Below, piece by piece: positions 5,878 through 9,760 of a DNA stretch of 9,760 nt. Under the pieces are notes generated by a model that searched no databases, was not told the origin of the DNA, and worked only from the letters and a program-made list of their open reading frames with translations. The DNA lies in the NCBI GenBank assembly GCA_937888895.1, contig CALASV010000160.1, positions 1 to 9,760 of the forward strand, given 5' to 3'. The position numbers and the translations under genes were made by a program. Origin of the DNA: an uncultured Clostridia bacterium. GTDB lineage: Bacteria; Bacillota; Clostridia; Lachnospirales; Lachnospiraceae. Every line of letters starts with the position of its first letter. Position 1 is the first letter of the stretch.

Positions 5878-7887
5878 ATGGAGCAAGAAATAAAAAGAAA
5901 GAGAAATTGGTGGTTATTACCATTAGAAATCGTTCTTTGCATATTACCACTAGTTTTAGGATTTTATATAAAATCTTCTGGTTATGGAGTTTATCCATGG
6001 CATCCAGAAGATGATATTTATTCGGATATTTTCTTACATTATAAAATGATAGTATTTACAATACTATCAGGTATTGTAGTATTATTAGCCATTTGGAAAT
6101 TGATAAAAATGGAGAAAAAAGAAAGAAAAAGAAGTCTTTGTGTTTTTTTGCCGTTATTTATTTATGCTATTTTTGTTATTTTATCGACAGTTAATTCTGC
6201 CAATATAGAATATTCTTTATATGGAGCAATCGGACAACAAGAGCCATTGTTTGTATTGTTAGGTTATGTAATTGTTGCCTTGTATGCTTATCTTGTCATC
6301 AATACATTAGATGATGTAAAACAGATGATAAATGCAGCATTATGTGGTGCTTTTGTGATGACAGTGATTGGTGTATTGCAGGCAATTGGAAAAGACCCAT
6401 TAACATTAGAAGCAGTACAGCAATTTTTTGTTGATGTAGAGAAGTATGGGGTACTTGAATTAACTTTCCCAGTAGGGCAAGCGTATGGTACATTGTATAA
6501 TCCAAACTATGTAGGTTCTTATGTAGCATTGTATTTTCCATTGATGGTAGTTGGATTTTTGATTAGTAAAGTCATTTGGAAAAAAGTATTATATATAGCA
6601 ACAGCAGTTGGTTTGTTAGTTTTCTTATTTGCTTCGCAATCTCGTACTGGTTTAATTTCGGTTATCGTTATTGTTTTTGTATTTTTATTGTTTAAGTCAA
6701 AAGAAGTAGTGAAACGATGGTATATTGTTGTTCCAAGTATTGCAGTTGTTGTATTAGTTTTCTTATTTATAGATTCCAGTCGTGATAATTTATTGACGAA
6801 TCGTTTGAAAGAGATGTTTCAAATTCAAAAATCAACTGATGCTTTACAAGGAATTGATACAACAGGGAATGGAGTAAGAGTTGTTTATAAAGATACAGAG
6901 TTTACGATTGAAATGCCAGTATCAGATACAGATTTTGCTTATTTAGTACTAGAAGAAGGAGAACAAAAAGAAGTTGTTTATACAGAGGATAAGGCAGTAG
7001 CATACGCTACATTAAATAATGGAGATGTGATTACGATTCAAACTTGCTATTTACAAGATGAAGTTACTGCTTATTTATCTTTTTGTTTATCTTTTGATAA
7101 TAGAAATTATTATTTTACAAATCAAGTTGTACTAGGTAATTATAAGTATATTAATCATTATGGTAGATTAGATGAATGTGTTATTGTCGAAAATCCATTA
7201 CAAGGATATGAAACAATAGCGAGTGCTCGTGGTTATGTAGTGGGTCGTTCTCTTCCATTATTATTGAAACATTTCTTCATTGGTTCTGGTCCAGATACAT
7301 TTGCTATTACATTTCCACAAAATGATTATGTAGCTCGTTATAGGGCAGAGCTTGATTATATTACTTATACAAGACCACATAACTTTTATGTGCAGATGGG
7401 CGTACAGACAGGTGTTGTATCATTACTTGCATTTTTAGTATTTTATTTGATTTATTTTGTTCATTGTTGTCGTCATTATTTCTTTAAGAAATTTACGAAA
7501 GTAGAGGAGTGGCTAGGTTTTTCTATTTTCTTAGCAACAATAGGTTTTATGGCAGTAGGTATGGCAAATGACTCTTTGATTGTTGTATCTCCAATGTTTT
7601 ATACATTACTTGGTATTGGAGTAGCAGTAAATAATAAAATTTTAACAAAAAAAGAAGAACTTGTGAAAGTAGTAGAAACACAAGAACTGCCAGAAACAAA
7701 AGAAGTAGAAAAATCAGAAGAATTGTCAGAAACAAAAAAAGTAGAAAAACTAGAAGAATTATCAGAAGTAAAGGAAGTTGAAAAAGTAGAAGAACTGACA
7801 GAAGAAAAAGAAGAAGTTGTGGAAACGGTTGTAGATAAAGACAAGATTGCAGAAATATGGAATGCCATAGTGGAGGAGAAAAAATAA
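5878..7887 (+). CDS. O-antigen ligase/polymerase-like (Wzy_C family) membrane protein with acidic repeat tail
   Basis: A 669-residue polytopic protein with about 12 predicted membrane segments: nine within residues 11-300 and three within 510-586. Family marks are TLYNPNYVGSY (205-215), SQSRTGLIS (253-261) before a hydrophobic segment, and the periplasmic-loop pattern GSGPDTF (469-475) followed by TRPHNFYVQMGVQTGVVSLL (498-517), whose His501 fits the conserved catalytic-loop position. In this superfamily such proteins join polyprenyl-linked glycans to each other or to an acceptor at the outer membrane-face. In a Gram-positive cell a capsule, teichoic-type polymer or protein glycan is the likely substrate. 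Residues about 312-455 form an extra, beta-rich soluble insert in the catalytic loop. Residues 587-669 form a cytoplasmic acidic tail with four 12-residue repeats. No glycosyltransferase genes are adjacent, so the glycan is unknown. It is co-transcribed with the following methyltransferase. Confidence 0.85.
   Translation: MEQEIKRKRNWWLLPLEIVLCILPLVLGFYIKSSGYGVYPWHPEDDIYSDIFLHYKMIVFTILSGIVVLLAIWKLIKMEKKERKRSLCVFLPLFIYAIFVILSTVNSANIEYSLYGAIGQQEPLFVLLGYVIVALYAYLVINTLDDVKQMINAALCGAFVMTVIGVLQAIGKDPLTLEAVQQFFVDVEKYGVLELTFPVGQAYGTLYNPNYVGSYVALYFPLMVVGFLISKVIWKKVLYIATAVGLLVFLFASQSRTGLISVIVIVFVFLLFKSKEVVKRWYIVVPSIAVVVLVFLFIDSSRDNLLTNRLKEMFQIQKSTDALQGIDTTGNGVRVVYKDTEFTIEMPVSDTDFAYLVLEEGEQKEVVYTEDKAVAYATLNNGDVITIQTCYLQDEVTAYLSFCLSFDNRNYYFTNQVVLGNYKYINHYGRLDECVIVENPLQGYETIASARGYVVGRSLPLLLKHFFIGSGPDTFAITFPQNDYVARYRAELDYITYTRPHNFYVQMGVQTGVVSLLAFLVFYLIYFVHCCRHYFFKKFTKVEEWLGFSIFLATIGFMAVGMANDSLIVVSPMFYTLLGIGVAVNNKILTKKEELVKVVETQELPETKEVEKSEELSETKKVEKLEELSEVKEVEKVEELTEEKEEVVETVVDKDKIAEIWNAIVEEKK
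7684..7827 (+). repeat. Four 36-bp tandem repeats encoding 12-residue acidic units
   Basis: In-frame units at 7684-7719, 7720-7755, 7756-7791 and 7792-7827 encode ELPETKEVEKSE, ELSETKKVEKLE, ELSEVKEVEKVE and the more diverged ELTEEKEEVVET. Each starts Glu-Leu, and the Glu/Lys alternation suggests a highly charged helix. They lie after the last membrane segment of the O-antigen-ligase-like protein, so the array should be cytoplasmic if the N-terminus is as well and the segment count is even. Confidence 0.9.
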
Positions 7888-8769
7888 ATGTGGATTGCAG
7901 ATGGTTGGAAAGAATATGAAGTATTAGATGCTTCTAGTGGGGAAAAATTGGAACGATGGGGCAAATATATTTTACTTCGTCCAGACCCACAAGTAATTTG
8001 GAATACAGAAAAGAAAATTTCAGAGTGGAAAAACTTAAATGCACATTACCATAGAAGTAATAAAGGTGGTGGTGATTGGGAGTTTTTTGACTTGCCAAAA
8101 CAATGGGACATTCATTATAAACAATTGACATTCCATTTACAGCCTTTTAGTTTTAAACATACGGGATTGTTTCCAGAACAGGCAGTTAATTGGGATTGGT
8201 TTAGTGAAAAAATTGCTATGGCAAAAAAACAAAATCCAGAGAAAGAAATAAAAGTATTAAATTTGTTTGCCTATACAGGTGGTGCTACGGTGGCAGCAGC
8301 AAAAGCAGGAGCATCCGTTACTCATGTCGATGCATCAAAAGGAATGGTCACTTGGGCAAAAGAAAATGCAGCATCTTCTGGACTTTCGGAAGCACCAATT
8401 CGTTATATTGTAGATGATTGTGTGAAATTTGTAGAACGAGAAATTCGCCGTGGCAATTTTTATGATGCAGTCATTATGGACCCTCCTTCTTATGGTAGAG
8501 GACCAAAAGGAGAGATTTGGAAAATAGAGGAAAGTATTCATGATTTTGTACATCTTTGTACAAACGTATTAAAGCCAGAACCATTATTTTTCTTAATCAA
8601 TTCTTATACAACAGGATTACAGCCAGCAGTACTTAGCTATTTATTAGGAATAGAATTACAGAAAAAGTATGGTGGTGTAGTGAATGCTGATGAAATTGGA
8701 TTGCCAGTAAAGAGTAATGGGTTAGTACTTCCTTGTGGTGCATCTGGTAGATGGCAAAGAGAAAATTAA
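7888..8769 (+). CDS. Class I SAM-dependent methyltransferase (COG1092/RlmI-like, without a PUA domain)
   Basis: The protein has 293 residues. The N-terminal part (1-40) has the pattern YEVLDASSGEKLERWGKYIL then RPDPQVIW, which I recognise from a compact COG1092 subfamily. The Rossmann core has motif I VLNLFAYTGGAT (123-134), an acidic second-strand end HVDAS (146-150), IVDDCVKF (174-181), and the catalytic-type motif IV DPPSYGRG (198-205). The DPPSYGRG motif and overall layout resemble 23S rRNA m5C/m7G enzymes of the RlmI/RlmK group, but the RNA-binding PUA domain of RlmI is absent and the protein is shorter. rRNA methylation is therefore likely but not certain. The start codon directly follows the stop of the upstream gene, and GGAGG (7872-7876) lies inside that gene's last codons, so translation is probably coupled. 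A functional link to glycan assembly is not evident; sharing a promoter may be the only connection. Confidence 0.9.
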   Translation: MWIADGWKEYEVLDASSGEKLERWGKYILLRPDPQVIWNTEKKISEWKNLNAHYHRSNKGGGDWEFFDLPKQWDIHYKQLTFHLQPFSFKHTGLFPEQAVNWDWFSEKIAMAKKQNPEKEIKVLNLFAYTGGATVAAAKAGASVTHVDASKGMVTWAKENAASSGLSEAPIRYIVDDCVKFVEREIRRGNFYDAVIMDPPSYGRGPKGEIWKIEESIHDFVHLCTNVLKPEPLFFLINSYTTGLQPAVLSYLLGIELQKKYGGVVNADEIGLPVKSNGLVLPCGASGRWQREN

Positions 8770-8771
8770 AA

Positions 8772-8818
8772 ATGCTCTGTTCTGTACTTTTTTGAAGGTA
8801 GAACAGAGTGTGGTTTTT
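8772..8818 (+). terminator. Hairpin terminator that abuts the next ribosome binding site
   Basis: CTCTGTTCT (8775-8783) pairs with AGAACAGAG (8800-8808). After a two-base bulge the stem continues inward (8786-8790 with 8795-8799) to a four-base TTTG loop, and A-T/G-T pairs extend it outward to 8772-8811. GGTTTTTAT follows. It begins just after the methyltransferase stop. The next gene's AAGGAG starts at 8821, so the T-tract ends only two bases before that ribosome binding site. Confidence 0.75.
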
Positions 8819-8820
8819 AT

Positions 8821-8826
8821 AAGGAG
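8821..8826 (+). promoter_or_regulatory. Ribosome binding site fixing a TTG start for the znuA-like gene
   Basis: AAGGAG lies six bases before TTG 8833. An in-frame TAA at 8827-8829 excludes any earlier start. The first in-frame ATG (8869) would remove the basic and first hydrophobic residues of the signal sequence and has no ribosome binding site. Confidence 0.85.
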
Positions 8827-8832
8827 TAAAAT

Positions 8833-9760
8833 TTGTTTAAGAAAAAATTTGGATTTTTATTAGGAATTATGGTGTTATTGTCTGTGGCAAGTTATATGAT
8901 TTGCCAAAGTGTAGATAAACCACAAGACATAGAAAAAGATAATTTTTTATTAGTGACTTCGTTTTATCCGATGTATGTATTAGCACAAAATATTACAGAG
9001 GGTATAGACGGAATTTCAGTTTCTAATTTAACGGAAAATCAAACAGGTTGTTTACATGATTATCAATTAACTTCCAAAGATATGAAATTGTTGTCGAATG
9101 CCGATGCTTTTTTAATCAATGGAGCAGGAATGGAACTTTTTATAGATAAAGTGATAGAACAATTGACAGAACTTCCGATAATAGAAGCTTCTCATGGAAT
9201 TTCCTTATTAGAAGGAATAGAACATGAACATAACCATTTTCATGAAGAACACGAAGAACATGAGGAACAGGAAGAAGAAGGACATGAGCATAGTGAAAAT
9301 GGTCATGTTTGGATGGATATGGAACGATATCAAATACAGATTTCTACAGCAGTAGAATATCTGAAAGAACTTTTGCCAGAAAAAGCAGAGCAATTAACAA
9401 GAGCAGAAAATAATTATCAAACAAAAGTGCAAGAGTTGTTAAAACAAGTAGCATTGTTAAGAGTGCAGACGAGAGGTTTACCGGTTGTGATTTTTCATGA
9501 AGCATTTGCTTATTTAGCAGAAGTATTGGACATGGAAGTAATAGCAGTACTTTCCTTAGATGAAGAAACGATACCAAGTGCAGGAGAAATTGCAGAAGTA
9601 ATTGAGGAAATTAACTATCATGGTAGTGCTTTGATTTTTATAGAAGAAGAGTATGCTTCTCATGCCGATAAAATTGTAGCAGAAACGTTAGCAGAAGTCA
9701 TTTATTTAGACCCATTAGTGACTGGAACAGGAGAAAAGGAAAGCTATCTTACTGGAATGG
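8833..9760 (+). CDS. znuA: Zinc-type ABC transporter substrate-binding protein (cluster A-I, ZnuA/AdcA-like), 3' end cut by the window
   Basis: The first 309 codons are visible, and the frame is open at the window edge. It captures a divalent metal, most likely zinc, outside the membrane for an ABC importer. Residues 2-24 are an export signal (FKKKFG then a hydrophobic stretch to MIC); Cys24 is a possible lipid site, but the preceding YMI is not a standard lipobox. Mature features: LVTSFYPMYVLAQNI (40-54); CLHDYQLTSKD (73-83) with ligand His75; INGAGME (95-101); a His/Glu-rich loop (131-153), the usual mark of zinc-type members; GHVWMD (157-162) with ligand His158; FHEAFAYL (221-228) with ligand His222; and YLDPL (291-295) with probable fourth ligand Asp293. 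The set fits His-His-His-Asp/Glu coordination. Only the last C-terminal helix should be missing. Permease and ATPase genes may follow outside the window. The protein starts with TTG, directly after a hairpin terminator, so its own transcription start is unclear. Confidence 0.93.
   Translation, partial: MFKKKFGFLLGIMVLLSVASYMICQSVDKPQDIEKDNFLLVTSFYPMYVLAQNITEGIDGISVSNLTENQTGCLHDYQLTSKDMKLLSNADAFLINGAGMELFIDKVIEQLTELPIIEASHGISLLEGIEHEHNHFHEEHEEHEEQEEEGHEHSENGHVWMDMERYQIQISTAVEYLKELLPEKAEQLTRAENNYQTKVQELLKQVALLRVQTRGLPVVIFHEAFAYLAEVLDMEVIAVLSLDEETIPSAGEIAEVIEEINYHGSALIFIEEEYASHADKIVAETLAEVIYLDPLVTGTGEKESYLTGM

Noticed and set aside
7547..8131. Minus-strand open frames over the ligase tail and methyltransferase start
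   Set aside because: They arise from the Glu/Lys-rich repeats read backwards as Ser/Phe/Leu-rich sequence and conflict with two well-supported genes.
9208..9577. Minus-strand open frames opposite the znuA-like gene
   Set aside because: The plus strand carries a continuous frame with all the expected metal ligands. The minus-strand products are low-complexity Leu/Phe shadows.

Overview
The window is AT-rich, with short polyT terminators, strong GGAGG-type ribosome binding sites and textbook sigma-A promoters. Its gene content points to a low-GC Gram-positive anaerobe of the Clostridia, most likely Lachnospiraceae. That content is a secreted protein with Ig-like (Big_2) domains and a Pro/Thr linker, a polytopic O-antigen-ligase-like protein, Uma2 proteins, an Rpn-like PD-(D/E)XK protein with an RQEG-repeat tail, and a group II intron remnant at the left edge. 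The taxonomic call is an inference from gene content and composition, not from a marker gene.

Left edge (1-327): the first 55 bases fit the 3' terminus of a group II intron, namely the end of domain V, a complete domain VI hairpin with a bulged branch-point A, and a terminal AT. It is followed by a short open frame (to 143) that reads like the C-terminal membrane segment of an interrupted gene. The rest is non-coding and ends in a terminator serving the leftward operon.

Leftward accessory operon (2512 to 251, minus strand): one sigma-A promoter drives two tandem Uma2 (DUF820) genes and then a third PD-(D/E)XK gene. That third gene is broken. Its true start is at 1273, and a small deletion with frameshift near 1160 separates the first ~36 codons from the rest. 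The lost segment appears to be the one carrying the catalytic Asp, and the junction holds a sequence fit for slippage between short direct repeats.

Rightward region (2617 to 9760, plus strand): a 987-residue exported Big_2 surface protein has its own promoter and terminator. A promoter at 5779 then starts a two-gene unit: a 669-residue O-antigen-ligase/polymerase-like membrane protein, with an unusual extracytoplasmic insert and a 12-residue acidic tandem repeat at its C-terminus, followed with no gap by a COG1092-type SAM methyltransferase. A hairpin terminator follows, and its T-tract runs straight into the ribosome binding site of the last gene, a TTG-initiated zinc-type (ZnuA/AdcA-like) substrate-binding protein with a His-rich loop, cut by the window end.

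The right-hand genes are mostly envelope functions (surface protein, glycopolymer assembly, metal uptake). The left-hand part is a mobile or nuclease-like accessory segment. I see no CRISPR array, tRNA or rRNA gene, and no clear new multi-gene system. The most informative oddities are the decaying triple PD-(D/E)XK operon, the intron-interrupted target at the edge, and the decorated ligase.
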